From Zymoseptoria tritici IPO323 (Eukaryota > Ascomycota > Dothideomycetes > Mycosphaerellales > Mycosphaerellaceae), in the NCBI RefSeq assembly GCF_000219625.1, contig NC_018213.1, positions 2,164,055 to 2,228,054 on the forward strand: a stretch of 64,000 nucleotides of DNA, written 5' to 3'. The notes under the pieces were generated by a model. It had not been told where the DNA came from. It did not search any database and was given only the letters and a program-made list of their open reading frames with translations. Below are positions 9,584 to 21,579 of the stretch, one piece after another (positions within the stretch are counted from its first letter, which is position 1; each line of letters opens with the position of its first letter). A program made the position numbers and the translations under genes.

Positions 9584-12500
9584 TCAGAAGTCTTTATCCG
9601 CTATTAACGCTGCTATGTAATCCTCGTCATTCTCCTTGTCCTCTTCTATAAAGTCCTATTCGTCTATAGGATCGAAATGCTTAGACGGCGGTAGTTCCTT
9701 AGGCGATGGTGTAGGCTAACGCAATCGCGCGAGGACTTGGGCCTGGCGAAGAGAGTAATCCGCCGCGCGTATAACGGCTCCTTCGCCGCTAGTACCGGTT
9801 AGCCGATTAAAGTCGAAGGCTCTCTTAAACAATACATCCTCTAACCTCTTTACACGCGATGCGGCGATGTAGAAAAGCGCCAGATCCTTCCTGCCGATAG
9901 AGAAATCGAGTACAACTTTGTCTATAGTTATACCCTAGGCCTTGTAGATAGTAAGAGCAAAAGCGAGTCGGACCGGGAACTACGTCCGACGTCGAAGTGC
10001 GCCTTCTCTATAAAAATCTCGAATAGAACAGAAGACAGGAACGACGGCAAATTCTCGACCGCGCTAGGTGTAGTTAGTAATCTCCGGGCTATAGTACTAG
10101 CTTCTTAGAAGAGCTACGAGAAGATAGAGCGGATTGTCCTTCTAAGGATCGCTGCCTTCGCTCTATACGATGTCGTACAGACGGCACTGCGTCCTGTTAA
10201 CGATCCCTCGCTTAGTCTAGAGGTTCTCGGTTATTATAAGCTTACATCCGATGCTTAGCGCCAGCTCTCTTTCTAACATGCCCGCCTCTCTTACGGTAGC
10301 TCGCGCGGCAATCCTGTCTTGATTCGGGTGTAATGCGAATAGCTTAATTACCGGCTGGCGCCCGTCTCTCTGGCAGCGGTAGTTGTACTCGTCGGCCTAG
10401 GCGTTTGTTAGATAGAGGTGGATAGCTTGATCAAATTCGGTAATCTCGGCCATAGTAAGGTTAGTCGGATAGCGCGATGTTAAGGTCTAGAGTCGGCGAG
10501 ATTTAGTATAGGCAAGTAAACACAAGTACAGGGCGTGGAGATATTGCGGTACAAAGCGGAAAATTTCGATATTGCGGGGACAGGGTATTGCACCGCATGT
10601 GCACTATACGAGGATGTTGCTTACCTGCTAATGCGAGCGCTAAATATCGCAATTTCGGAGACTATCGAGCGCGGAGATAAAGGCTTCTTGCCCTTACTGC
10701 TGTCGCTGTTGGACTATAAGTTCGACTGTTTAATCGAACAGGCGGTATACATCGTATCCGCTTCGCTCCTCGGATGAGGCTCCGCCGAGTCGTTTCTTAG
10801 CCTAAAGCCAGTCTTTCTCGGTCGCGTAGTGGCTTCGTATCGGACCCGTAGACGACAAATCTATATATAGCGCCTTGGACTTTATAGGCGGGAGCTGCTA
10901 GAAGTTACCGAAGAGTAAGACGCTAACACCTCCGAACGGAGCATTGCATAAAGGAAATGCCTCCAACAAGCATTTCTAAACACGGTCTAGCGTCTCGAGG
11001 CCTACTATCGACTTCTTATTAATAATAATGTAGAGCACCCTACGAAGCTTTCTCTGTAGGTGTGCGAGCTGTCTTACTCCTAGTAGGTGGAATTCTCCTT
11101 TCGTAGGTAGCCGTAGTAAGGTATGTAGCGTTAAGCCGGCAATGCTATACGAGGCGGCGCCGGTAGGCGCAGCGCAGAAGATAACATCCTCGTAATTCGA
11201 GATAAGAGCCTGGAGATGCGCCGAAATTACCTCGATAATAAACGATTTGCTAGTACCAGCTTTGCTATTAATGTTAAGCAGCAAGGGCGCGACAACTTGT
11301 CTAGTAACAATTTGCGCCCTGGCGTGCTTAAGCACCTTATTATAAATCGCCCTTTGCGCGGCTGAAAGCATCTCGAGTACATCTATAGACTACTAGGCAA
11401 CGCGGCCGGTAGTAGGGGACAGCGCCTAGTGCGTCTTCTACCAGCTAGTGTTATAGACGTCGGTGTCCGCGTACGTGCTAACATAAGAGTCCTAGTAGTA
11501 CAGGCAATCTTCTGTTTGTTCTCCAAGATTGTTGCGATCTTCATCGCGCGCCGCAGGGTTGCAGGTAGCGGTTTAAGCAGCTAGCTGTTCGTAGCCGCGC
11601 TCTAGATCCTGCGACTCCTCCGTCTCCTCCGGCTCGAAATCGTCGTCGTCGTCCGGTAGGGGTGTCTCGTCCTCTATGGAATCTTTATGCGGAGTACAAT
11701 GTCGCTTGCAGTGCTCGTAAGCTGATACCCAGCTCTCGTAGCCGTTGTATGGTAGAGTCGGATAGTCTACAAAGGGGTGGTGTAAAAGGATCTTTAAACG
11801 ACAGAAGTCGCCGAGCTCGACCCCCTCGGGGCTATAGCGTGGATTGTATACTACTACCCGAGGAGCTGCACGCAGTCGAGGCTTAATCTTGCCGTTGTCG
11901 TAGGAGAAAGTCGTAATAAACGTATAGAAACTAACGTCGTCAAACGTGGACTTACGGTTTTAGTATTTCGTAAGGATGTTCTTCCCAGCCGGCCGCTCGT
12001 CCCCTTCTACTATAAGGTCGATAACCTTACTTACCTAACGGTTGGGCCGACAGTCGAGGTTAATAAAGCCGCGGGAGCTCTTGTGGAGCTGAATGCCGAA
12101 TAGGATGTACGAAACTTCCTATGTAGACTAATTACGCTCTCCGATAAAACGATTTATACATTTCGCGGCGAACGAAAGTAAGGGCTAGGTAGTCGAAACG
12201 TAAGAGGCTAGATTTTCTGTCCGCGAGTAAGCAAATAGCGACCAAATCGTGGCGGAAGAGAAAGACTTACGAGCAATCTCCTTATACGTCTAGGTCTCCT
12301 TTTCGTTCTTAACGCAATACTTGGCGATGTAGTTAATAACTACGGAAAGGTCCGTACAAGGCGACAGGTCCTAATTCGCGCGCTATGCTAGGAGGGCCGG
12401 AGGACAGTAGGGATTTATTAAGCTGTCGTTGCATCGAGCGCGAAAGCCCCAGTGGTTCGGATTAGCGTCCTTATTAGTGTCGGCCGGTCTATGATCTCGT

Positions 12501-14380
12501 GGAAAACGGAATCTACAGGTTCTAGGAGCATTAGGTCGAGTTCCCCTCTTCCGACGCAAGCAGTAAGCGTCGCTGCACCTATGGAGCTAGACGCGGTTAG
12601 CGACGTCTGAAACACTCCCGATAGTATTAGTTAGATCTGCAGAAGTGTAGTTAAAAACTCCTTAGGAAAGCTTGTGCGGCGGCCTGCGCGCGATGTTAGG
12701 ATTAAGAGCAATAACGTGCTTGCTCTAGAAATGGGTAAAAGCTTCTCTCTCTGCATCGTTGTCGAGGTTTCTATACGCTTCCTCGCAGATATCGCGATCT
12801 AACTAGGCAAATCTATAGACGTATAAGCTGCCGCGGCCCTGAAACTCGAAGCGGTACTAATAATCTTTAATCGCGAACTTGGGAACAAGAAACTTATGGA
12901 AGAACAACCGGAAGCGTTCCTTAAAGTGCTAAGCAGCAATGTAGGGATTAGAGCGCAAATTGTCGCGATTAATCCTATACCGCTTATAATCTGACCTATA
13001 GAGCTAGGCAAGGTAAAAGGGAAGGAAGCGCTAAAGGCTGTCCTAACGAGTATCCGCGGAGCTTAGAGTAAAGAAGATGCTAGGTTTGCTAAGGTCGTAC
13101 ACTATAGCGTAAAGCTCTCGACTAAGTCTCGTCTAGAATAGCCGAATGCCCTTAATCTGCGCAGCGTAGCGTACGATAGAATTTAGCAAAGATTAGCTCT
13201 TAGGAGTATTGTCGTAAAACGCCTTACGAAGTTCGTCTAGCGTTGCGATAGTACCGTCGTCTTATCGGTTAAGGAGCCAGCAAGACCGGCTCGCCGTCGA
13301 CTCTCTTATCTATGTATTAAAGACAGCATAACGGAAGCGCTCGTGGCGCGCAAATCTGCCGTCGTAGAAGCGAAGTAGGTGCCGCGCCTAGTCCAGGAAC
13401 GTTACGTGATAGGTGTGCGGAAGTGCCTAGTTAGCCTCGCCGTTAGGAAAGAGGAAAGGAAAGGCTATAGTCCAAAGCCGTTGTCCTTAGAGTTGCTAAG
13501 AAAAGCGTAGCGGGTCAAGCTTAGGCTACTCGAGCTCGCTACGGAGATTGCTAGGCTTAGGGATGCTAAGACCTTTATAAAGTGTCAGAGTATTTGTGAT
13601 AGTGCGCGTAGCCTTCTACAATATCGGAAACCCTACCTTTACGTAGATCGTCTTCCTCGGAATTAGTAGGCCGAGTGCTCGGAAGGGCGGAGGTCTAAAT
13701 AGCGGCTGCCTTATCTTCAGAATCGTTCTCGCTCTAAGACGCGTCGGCGTCGTTATTAAATTCTCGGTATGGCACTTGATCGAGCACGCAACTATCCTCT
13801 GGAAGTAGCTCCGGATTGTACTAAATGTGCGCAAAGGCTGGATTGTTAGCGGTGAGATACTCGAGCTACGCGGATAGCCGTTGTCTGCTTATAGTAAACG
13901 CCCTTTTGAACTGCCGCGTAACACGCGCCGAGGACGACTTTGGGCGAATAAGGATAACACTACAGTCCTAAGGAAGGCGCGGAAGCCTTGTAGCAACGTC
14001 TGGCACATCGCGGAGGAAGGTTATAATATAACCCTTATAACGATACTAGGCACCACGGATGTGGTGAATATGTATGCTTATGTGCACGGGAGAAATTATT
14101 ATCTGCTCGATGTCGGTAAGTGCGGGTAGGCCTTCGGGCATCGGTCCTAGGTTTATGTTGTTAGCCCGCGACCGAGTACACTTGTCGTCCTTTAATTTCC
14201 GGTCCGTAGCGAGACAGAATTAACATACACCCTCCTAATTCGGTATTATATCGAACTACCGCTCCTTATACCTACAGCAGAACCGCATCTAAATGTCGTT
14301 AAGCTTTTGTAACTAGCGCTAGATAAGGGTCTAGTCGCGGTTAGACACAGCTTTGTCCGTAAGCGTAGCACCTTCTGCGA
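9584..14380 (-). pseudogene. Helitron Rep/helicase, RIP-inactivated
   Basis: This is a rolling-circle transposase with domains in the expected order on the minus strand. First come a cysteine-bearing head (FCLATDRKLKDDKC, about 14225) and the stretch preceding Rep in fungal Helitrons (LPALTDIEQIIISPVHISIH, about 14080). Next are the DGRFARHERFRYAVFNT block (13370) and the Helitron-like N domain (INRDNLRSNPYIAA, about 12950). In the Rep motif, EFQGRGSLYVYRFA (12830), both catalytic His positions of the usual HxH read Tyr. Then comes a PIF1-type helicase with a changed Walker A (KAGTSKS, 11275), CAAPTGAASYSIAG (11145) and the C-terminal GITIDKVVLDFSIGRKDLAL (9920). The frame ends at TGA 9586-9584. 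Many TAG/TAA stops are of the RIP type. Exact start, introns and Helitron termini (5' TC, 3' CTRR) were not resolved. Confidence 0.85.
10976..11371 (-). other. Surviving open segment of the Helitron PIF1-like helicase
   Basis: This stretch of 131 codons is free of stops. It contains the ATP-binding region (INSKAGTSKSFIIEVISAHL; the usual GKAGTGKS has changed) and the downstream APTGAASYSIAGLTLHTLLR motif. It is part of the Helitron protein and not a separate gene. Confidence 0.8.
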
Positions 14381-15580
14381 GGATAGGAGGATCCTCCCGT
14401 AATGCTGCTCGCAGAATCTCGAGTTCGCTAGGCGCGAGGGCAGCCCGGTTACCTCTATTATGTTAAAGGTGTGCGGGTTGTTATGCGGCTCTATGTGATC
14501 CGCCTCTCCTACGAGGCTAAAGTTTAGTTTGCGAACTCGTTAGCTAAGAGGAAGAAGGCGGTAACGAAGAAGGCTAAGAGGAAGAAGGCTAAGAGGAAGA
14601 AGGCTAAGAGGAAGGAGGCTAAAAGGAAGGACGCTAAGCAGTAGTAGTTCGCCGTATTCTACCTCTTTAAGGACGTCGTATTTCGGCCTAGGAGGTCGTT
14701 AGCTAATACGGCGGAGGTATAAACGTTTGAGAACTCGGTTCGCTTACGGACGCTAACGCTTAAGAGGGAGAATAGGCGGTCGACGAATCTTGGGACGACA
14801 GCGGCGGAGAGGAAGCCTTAATTTATGTTAGATAAGAAGAGATGTTTTAGGGGGATATTTACTATGCTTGAACGCTATGTAGCAGGGAGCCTGCTACATC
14901 CGGTATTAGCGGGAGTTAGTAGTAGGCCGAGGACAGATCGGGTCCGGAGAACGTCGGCACGTAATTAGACAGATGGCCTACTGCTAGATAGCGCAGTCGG
15001 CAGAGTATTCGAAGGTATAGGCAAGGCTGTTAAGCGTTTTTGTACAATATTCGTAGCTCGGAGATCTCGCGAAGTAGCCTTAACCTTTCGGCGTTAACGC
15101 CTAGTTTGTTCACTCTCTTAACTACTCTAGGCAAACGTATCTTCCACGTCGAGTGGATCTTGCGCAATATCGAAATCGTAGTCGTCGTAACGCTTGCGCT
15201 TAAGGTTAAGATTCCTGCATGTATAGCAGGTTATAAGTAACGAAGAAGCGAAATAGGATAAACCCGGAGTAGGCGGAAGGAACTAATAGTGTAGCTTTGC
15301 CACGAGGCAACGGGCACATATCCGTGTATTCTCCATTGCGCCGTATATAGGGATATCGAGAATGAATGGACGAACGCGAGCATAGCGGAAAAAGAAGACG
15401 CGAGTTTACGCTATGCTAGGGTTCGTGAGAATACTATAAACAAAAGAACGCGTCCTGGTAGACTAATAGAAAGTGAGCTTTAATAGACCCTTCTTTTTGT
15501 TAGGAAAACTAATGAAAAGAGACCTTTGAAAGATCCCTGCCGGTGGAAGAAGACGGCTGTGGTCTTTGATAGAACTGGCC
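14381..15580. other. RIP-mutated region with Lys/Arg-coding repeat
   Basis: At 14545-14640 a 15-bp unit (GCTAAGAGGAAGAAG) is repeated about five times. On the plus strand it encodes an Ala-Lys-Arg-Lys-Lys array, like the basic tails of some fungal transposases. No other domain is recognised up to the hAT subterminal region. Confidence 0.4.
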
Positions 15581-15583
15581 CTT

Positions 15584-15596
15584 CGTACCTCGGGCA
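15584..15596 (-). repeat. Inner inverted repeat, right arm (CGTACCTCGGGCA)
   Basis: It pairs with 972-984. Directly outside it is ATTAGCATTGCC (15597-15608), which also has an inverted match at 924-935, so the symmetry extends into the hAT subterminal repeats. Confidence 0.6.
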
Positions 15597-15814
15597 ATTA
15601 GCATTGCCAATAGCACTAATGGCTAGCATTAGCAGAGGGTGTTATGCTATGCTAATGCTATGTCGGAATGCTAATGCCAACAAGGGTGTTGTTAATACAA
15701 GGGGTGTTAGTGTTGTTGCACAGCATTGCAGACTCTGCACCTTAACCTCTGCGTGTGTATTAGCAGTTAATTATCAATTGTATTATCATTGCTATTACTA
15801 CTATTACCGTCGCT

Positions 15815-18224
15815 ATGTTCTCGCTCCTTCGAAGGAAGCCTGTAACCGACAACATTACCCTTAATGTCGCCAGCCCTCGTTACGACCGAACCCTCTACAA
15901 GGACACCTTCTTAATTAAGGACGTCGAATACACTCGTTATGTAGCTCTAGCCACGCCGAGTAATAAGAGCAGGAAGGGGAGGTCTGCTATATAGAAGGCT
16001 AGTAAGCTAGTATTATTAGCAAGAGACTCGAAGAAGTACTTCTATTGCTATTACTGCGAGGTTAGCGGACGTAAGCAGACCTTGCCATGTTGTAACAATA
16101 GCAACAGCAGTGCTTCAAACCACTTGCTTTACAGACACTAGCTCGATAGAGCTAGTAGTAAGCGTGTTGTTGGAGCTACCGGATCGATCGAGTCGTCCTT
16201 TAACAGCGGCGTGGTTTATTAGCAGCTTACTAAGGACTATGCTGTTACTAAGTTTAAAGACCTCCTTGTTCGCTAGATGGTGTATTGCTATATCGCCTTC
16301 CGGATAGTCGAGAACTAGTACTTCCGCGATCTTGTTACCTTCCTTAACTCCTTAATAGGCTCTTTCTTGCCGCGTACGGCGTCGACGATTCGAGGGTGGA
16401 TAATAGATGCGTATGCGAAGGAGAAGGCGGCGGTGCAGCGAGAGCTGAGGGACTTAATTAGCAACATTTATCTCTCGTTCGATGGCTGGACCTCGCTAAA
16501 CAACTACTCGATCCTTAGCGTCTTCGCTTACTTCGTCGATAGTAGAGGCAATCGTAGAACGAGGCTGCTAGCCTTTAGAAGGACCTATAGTGCGAAGTTA
16601 GCTAAGAACGAGATAGCCGCGCTTATGGAAGTTATCGAGGAATACAGCCTTTAAAAGCGGCTCGGATACTTTATATGCGACAACATTAGCACTAACGATG
16701 CTATAATCGACCTTCTTCTTAAGCAGCTCTACCTAGGCTGGACCGCTGCATAGCGAACTGCTCGCAGACTGCGCTGCTTTAGCCACGTTGCGAATCTGTG
16801 TGTAAGGGCATTATTGCTCGGCGCTAGAGCTAGCAAGGCGTTAGCGGCTCTCGAGGCTAAGGTTAAGAAGGGAGCGGTCGACGTAGTAGAGGCATTCTAG
16901 AGCGAGAAAGGGCCGGTTGGCATGCTGTACAACACGGTGCGGTTTATTCGAGGATTACCGTAGAGGATTAAGCGATTCGCAGGTATTGTTATTAGTAGAG
17001 TTTTAGAGCAATTCGACAAGCTAAAGGTAAGTTTCCGAAATAACGCTATACTAGCTGATTTCCGAATTTATAATTAGCCCCCGCACGCGGCCCGCATAAG
17101 GGACTTTCCGCTGCCGCGCTTCCCGCACCCCTTAATCTTTAACCTTATTTCTTACACCTTCTTTAACACCTTACTAACCACATTCTTAGCTTATCTAAGA
17201 CAACGACACACGCTGGAACTCCACCTACTACATAATTACGAGGGCTCTCGAGCTGCAAGAGAGGATTAAGAGGTTTGTGAAGGGCTAGCTAAAGGAACAC
17301 AAGTAGGAGAAGGCTCTTAAGGACAACCGGCTAAAGCTACAGCAATAGAAGCAGCTCGATCGCATTCACGATGCCCTTAAGACGTTCGAGGTAGCTACTA
17401 TAGACTCGCAAGGCAATCAGCGCAACCTGTTCGACTAGTATCCGACTATTAGCTTTATCCTAGACACTATTAACAACTTTAAGACCGAGTTTGTAGAGGA
17501 GCTAGTCTACGATAAGTCCTTCGAATACATCTTAGGCTGCTGTAACCACGCGTAGAAGAAGACTGAGAAGTACTACACCCTGTGTAACAAGACACTAATA
17601 CTCTTTGCCGCTGTCTACCTTAACCCTTTAATAAAGAAGCAGTAGTTTAATAGTTAATAGCAATAGCCGGAGCAGGCTAGATAGAGCGATACAGTTTATA
17701 AGCAAGTGCTAGAGCTCTAGAGCGAATACAAGGGCGTAACGACCGCCGCTCTATTACATACAACAACACCTGCAGTGCTAACTAAGGATAGCATAGACAG
17801 CCGTCTGCGTGAATTCAAGCGGCTTAAGACAACTTACCGGCCTTCTACTGCCCTCGTCGACGAGCTTAAGGAGTATCTGACGACTGATCTATTACTAGAC
17901 CCTTAGTGGATAAGCGGTGAATACAACAAGGCCATTCCTGCGTTCGATCACTTACAATACTAGTACTACTGTCGACAACAATAGCCAAACCTCTTACGCA
18001 TAGCATTCGACTGCCTCTTAATCCCCTTAATAAGCGACAACCCTAAGAGGTCCTTTAGCGCTGGCAGAGACATAATAACCTACCGTCGTTCACAGCTCAG
18101 CGGCGACATTATTAAAGCCTGTGCCTTCCTTCGCAGTGCATTTGGTCCACCGGTTAAGAAGAGAGCTAGTGTTACAACACTAGCCTTTAATAATGCAGAC
18201 GATGTTAAGGCTGATCTTAAGTAA
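15815..18224 (+). pseudogene. hAT transposase of the 17.6-kb block, two exons, RIP-inactivated
   Basis: Exon 1 is 15815-17026 (404 codons) and exon 2 is 17190-18224 (345 codons). The 163-nt intron has donor GTAAGT, branch CTAAC at about 17173 and acceptor TTAG. The frame keeps one register over both exons (748 aa) and is broken only by TAG/TAA codons. Visible parts are a BED-like zinc finger (YFYCYYCEVSG ... HLLYRH, residues about 71-105) and the hAT catalytic signature region (YLSFDGWTSLNNYSILSVFA, about 16473). Further on come WNSTYYIITRALELQERI (exon 2 start) and the C-terminal dimerisation region (IPLISDNPKRSFSAGRDIIT, about 18030). The length is typical of hAT transposases. This is the enzyme expected to have moved the 880-18472 unit. 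Confidence 0.88.
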
Positions 18225-18472
18225 CAGCGCTAGCAACAGTCCTTCTAACACTTATTCGTGTCGACGGAGGTAGACTTACAGAGTTAGGGTAAGGTTAACA
18301 GTTAATAGAGCCGTTCAATTTATCTACCATTCACGATACTATAACTTCCACCTTCTGGCTCTTATTAGAATACCTTATTTGGACTAGCATGCCAATGGCA
18401 TGCTAACAACACTAATAGCTGGCATTAGCAGGGGGGGTCATGCCATGCCAATCCATGCCAACAAGCTCACTG

Positions 18473-18480
18473 GCATAAAG
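18473..18480 (+). repeat. Right 8-bp TSD of hAT block (GCATAAAG)
   Basis: It is identical to 872-879 and directly abuts the right TIR, so joining 879 to 18481 gives the pre-insertion sequence. Confidence 0.92.
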
Positions 18481-19616
18481 GAGTCTCTCTGGTCTGGACA
18501 TCAACGATGCCCGGCGCTGTCCTCGATATACCGACCCCTGCGATCATGATCGTTCATATGATTAGCATGTTGCATAGCACAGCCATTGGAAAGTGAGCTA
18601 TGAGGCCTCGCTTGTGCAATATCGCCATGGCATGACTTAATTGACGACAACCAACGGACACGCAATGACGAGAGATCTGAAAGCTGTTTAGCGGTATGAG
18701 GCATGCATTGTTGACACATTGCTTCCAGGCTGGTACTCAATCTGTGATATTTGATGACGCTACTAGGGTGCTGATAACTCCCAGCGGCCAACGGCAAGGC
18801 TTCTTCGACATTGAGCGCCCAGAACGGGGACGACCTGCGGTAGTCGTAAAGCCCGCGATTGTGTTCGTCTATCAGCGCATGCGAGGGCTGTCTGAGCATG
18901 GCCACACCAACGACTGAGCTATGGAGGCATATGATCTACACCGCTGCATCATCGAGCATTGCGCCCTGCGACTCGTCGGCTCCTACAGTAGCCGATCATG
19001 AGTCCAATGCCCGTTTGGCACCATCAGAATTGGCTCCGCGTGGTGACGACACATCGTCAAGAACCAACGTAGAAGAACGCCCAAACGAATGCTGTTCAAT
19101 ATCTATGCGACGTCGTCTTAGACCGTCGTTGCGCTCGAGTTCAACATATTCGATGTCGCGCACAAAGGCGTGACGCACACAGCATGAAGCACAGCGTGAG
19201 GCACAGCAAGCTTCTCCACTTCTGAAGGATCATATGGTCGGCTTGTCTACGGGACAACCCTGGCTGTCCCAGTGTGTCGTGCATATGGAGCACGGATCGG
19301 CATATCACGCTGTGGCCGGTGGCAGATGCATGATATCATTGCCAACGCTGATATGTGTGATTGCGATGAGGACCACAGTGCAATGCTGGATGACCGTCAA
19401 TAATCGCGGGTCTCTGGGCTATCAGCAGCCTCGCTGCCGACGCGATGCGGCTTCGTCATTTTAGCAGTATTTGGGCAGTAGCCTTGCCCAGATATGCCAT
19501 TCTGGCCTCACTTCAATTCTTGGAAGAGTTACCAGGTGCAAATTCCCAAGATCATCATATGATACAAGTCGTCTACTCCTTGGTCGTCGAATCATAGTCT
19601 TTCGTGTCCAGGAACG
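18481..19616. other. Single-copy intergenic DNA
   Basis: This is unmutated DNA between the right TSD and the MFS gene's stop codon. Overlapping short frames occur on both strands (for example 18501-18905 minus and 18859-19173 plus), but none has a recognisable motif or a convincing intron structure. It includes the 3' region of the MFS gene. Confidence 0.4.
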
Positions 19617-21579
19617 CTAGACAATATACCGATAGCCCTTCTGCAACATCCTTGCGCTGGCGATATCAATGCCCTCAATCTCGGCTGTTCTTTCCAATTT
19701 CCTCATGTCCTTGTCCGTCAGCGGCGTGTCTTCGTTTTCCATGCGGATAAGCTGGCGATTCTGCGACTCAAGAATGAATTTCATTGCAACGGCAGAAGCT
19801 CCCGCGACAACTGTCATTCCCATATTGATGCCCATGGCGGACCGGTAGTAAGGTCTGTCGCCGTCGTTGTAGGTGAAAGGTGTCCAGATCGAGGCGGCGT
19901 TACCGACGCTGTTAATAAATGCGAGTGCAGCAGCTCGCTTAGCTGGCGGACGAGGAATGCCGTTTGCAATCCAGGCGTAGATCGTTCCATTCATGGCGAA
20001 AACAAAGTTCAACATGAACAGACTGAAGTATCGCGATCCGAAGGATTCAGTGAACATAAACACCAGTGCTCCGGCCAGCACGATTGGGATCGGGTAAACG
20101 TAGAACCAGAAACGCTTTTGGTAGCGGTCGGAGGCGAGACCGTGGCACAGTGAGTAGATTGTCTAGAGGAACCAGGTGAAGTCAGCGACTGTTTATGCGT
20201 CACATCCTCAATGTACACCATCTGCCCTTCGGTCTTACCATGAAAATGTACGGAGGGGCTACAAGGAGCAGCGTTTGGACGTTGTTGCCAATATTGAAGG
20301 TTCTGACCAGCGTTGGGTAGAACTAAAAAGTGACAGCGTCAGCTCCAAGACTCTCTCGATAGCGGATGTACGACATACATTTTGAAAACCCGAGGCCGCA
20401 ACAATACCATGATAAGAGATTGCCAGAATGTAGGTCTTGGGATCTGCAAAGGCCTGCTTGAGACCAGTCCAATGATCCATCTTATTGGCGCCGTCGGTAT
20501 CCGCTTCAGAAGCATCAAGAGCCATCCGGCGATTGGCGACGTGCTTCATCTCAGGTGACAAAAGCTTCCAGGAGTCGGGGAAATCAGGCAAGAAGCAAAC
20601 GATGATAATTCCGACGAAGACCGTGATTGTGCCTTCGATGATATAGAGCTGTTCCCACATTAGCGAAACTGTTTACACGAACAGTCCAGAACTTTACAAA
20701 CCCAACGCCAGGCCGAAATCCCGCGCTCTCCAGCGAGGTTCTCAAGGATTCCAGCTGCAATCAGAGGTCCAAAGGCACCAGAAAGAAGCGAACCCGAGTA
20801 GAATATGGACATTCGCAAGTTGAGCTCTTTCTTCGTGTACCACTTCGACAGGTAGAATAGGACTCCAGGAAAAAATGGCGCTGATACAAGTCAGTCAAAT
20901 ACGAACGAGTGCAAGAAAGGTGCCACAACAAACCTTCTACTATTCCAAGAATGAAGCGACATGCTACAATCTCCTTGTAGTTGTGGACTTGCGACGTCAA
21001 CGCTGAGACAAGCCCCCAAGCAATGATGAAAAAGCCAAGGTACCAGGACGGTTTGGCGCAGTAGTTGAGTAGAGCGTTGGAAGGAACTTGCATGAGGACC
21101 TTTACGCCGTTAGCATGAAATTTTCGAGATTGCTCAGAAGTGAGATGCTCACATAACCGACGAACAAGATACTCAACCCCAGCTGATACTGTTCTTGTGT
21201 CATGTTCAGCTCCTCCATCAACCCTTGCAGTTTCGCAGCCGGATAATTGTTTCGATCAATGTAATTTAGTAAGTACACCTGCAAAGCAAAGCGTATAAGG
21301 TCAGCGGATGTCGTAGACAATGTGGGGTGGACGAAGGCCCGGCGTCCGAGGTCTCAGAAACCGAAGGCCTTCTGCACTCCAATATCTTACCGTAACGACC
21401 ATTGGCATGATGATCATATCCATCTTTCTCCGGAGCTTTTTCTCTACCACCAGCTCTTCCTCGGTCAACGCTGCATGACGTCTTACGTCATCGGCGGCGA
21501 CAGACTTGTCTCCAGTGATGTCGGAATCGTGGACGACATCGTCGTAGTGGACGTCGCCTTTCTCGTAGTCCTTGGACAT
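19617..21579 (-). CDS. MFS transporter, anion:cation symporter family (Dal5/Tna1-like), 519 aa
   Basis: This is a plasma-membrane transporter likely importing a small organic anion; the exact substrate cannot be told. Seven exons: 21579-21391, 21278-21153, 21099-20934, 20880-20702, 20648-20379, 20322-20239 and 20162-19617. All six introns (112, 53, 53, 53, 56 and 76 nt) have GT donors and AG acceptors, and every join keeps the frame. The start at 21579 (MSKDYEKGD) gives a charged cytosolic N-tail. Family features are LNYIDRNNYPAAKLQGL in the first membrane region (residues about 67-83), FILGIVE joined to APFFPG around the fourth helix, and the WYTKKEL loop. WRW/LYIIEG, a charged central loop (residues about 240-290) and two further hydrophobic blocks follow. 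The length equals the family norm. No premature stop is present despite transposons on both sides. Alternatives within the family are allantoate, nicotinate, pantothenate or biotin carriers. Confidence 0.88.

Larger units (their letters stand above)
880..18472. mobile_element. Composite hAT-superfamily block, 17,593 bp, with intact TIRs and TSD
   Basis: The left end reads CAGTGAGCTTGTTGGCATGG (880-899). The right end (18453-18472) is its exact reverse complement, so the TIR is 20 bp without mismatch. Flanking both ends is the same 8-bp sequence GCATAAAG (872-879 and 18473-18480), the TSD length typical of hAT. Subterminal DNA at both ends is rich in GGCATGG- and GCTAAT-type repeats. The hAT transposase gene fills the right end on the plus strand (15815-18224). 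The segment 972-15596 is bounded by a 13-bp inverted repeat and looks like later cargo or nested insertions. Removing it leaves about 2.97 kb, close to the 2.9-kb hAT at 23753. The interior is RIP-mutated while the tips are not. The outer boundaries are very well supported; the internal history is inferred. Confidence 0.92.
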
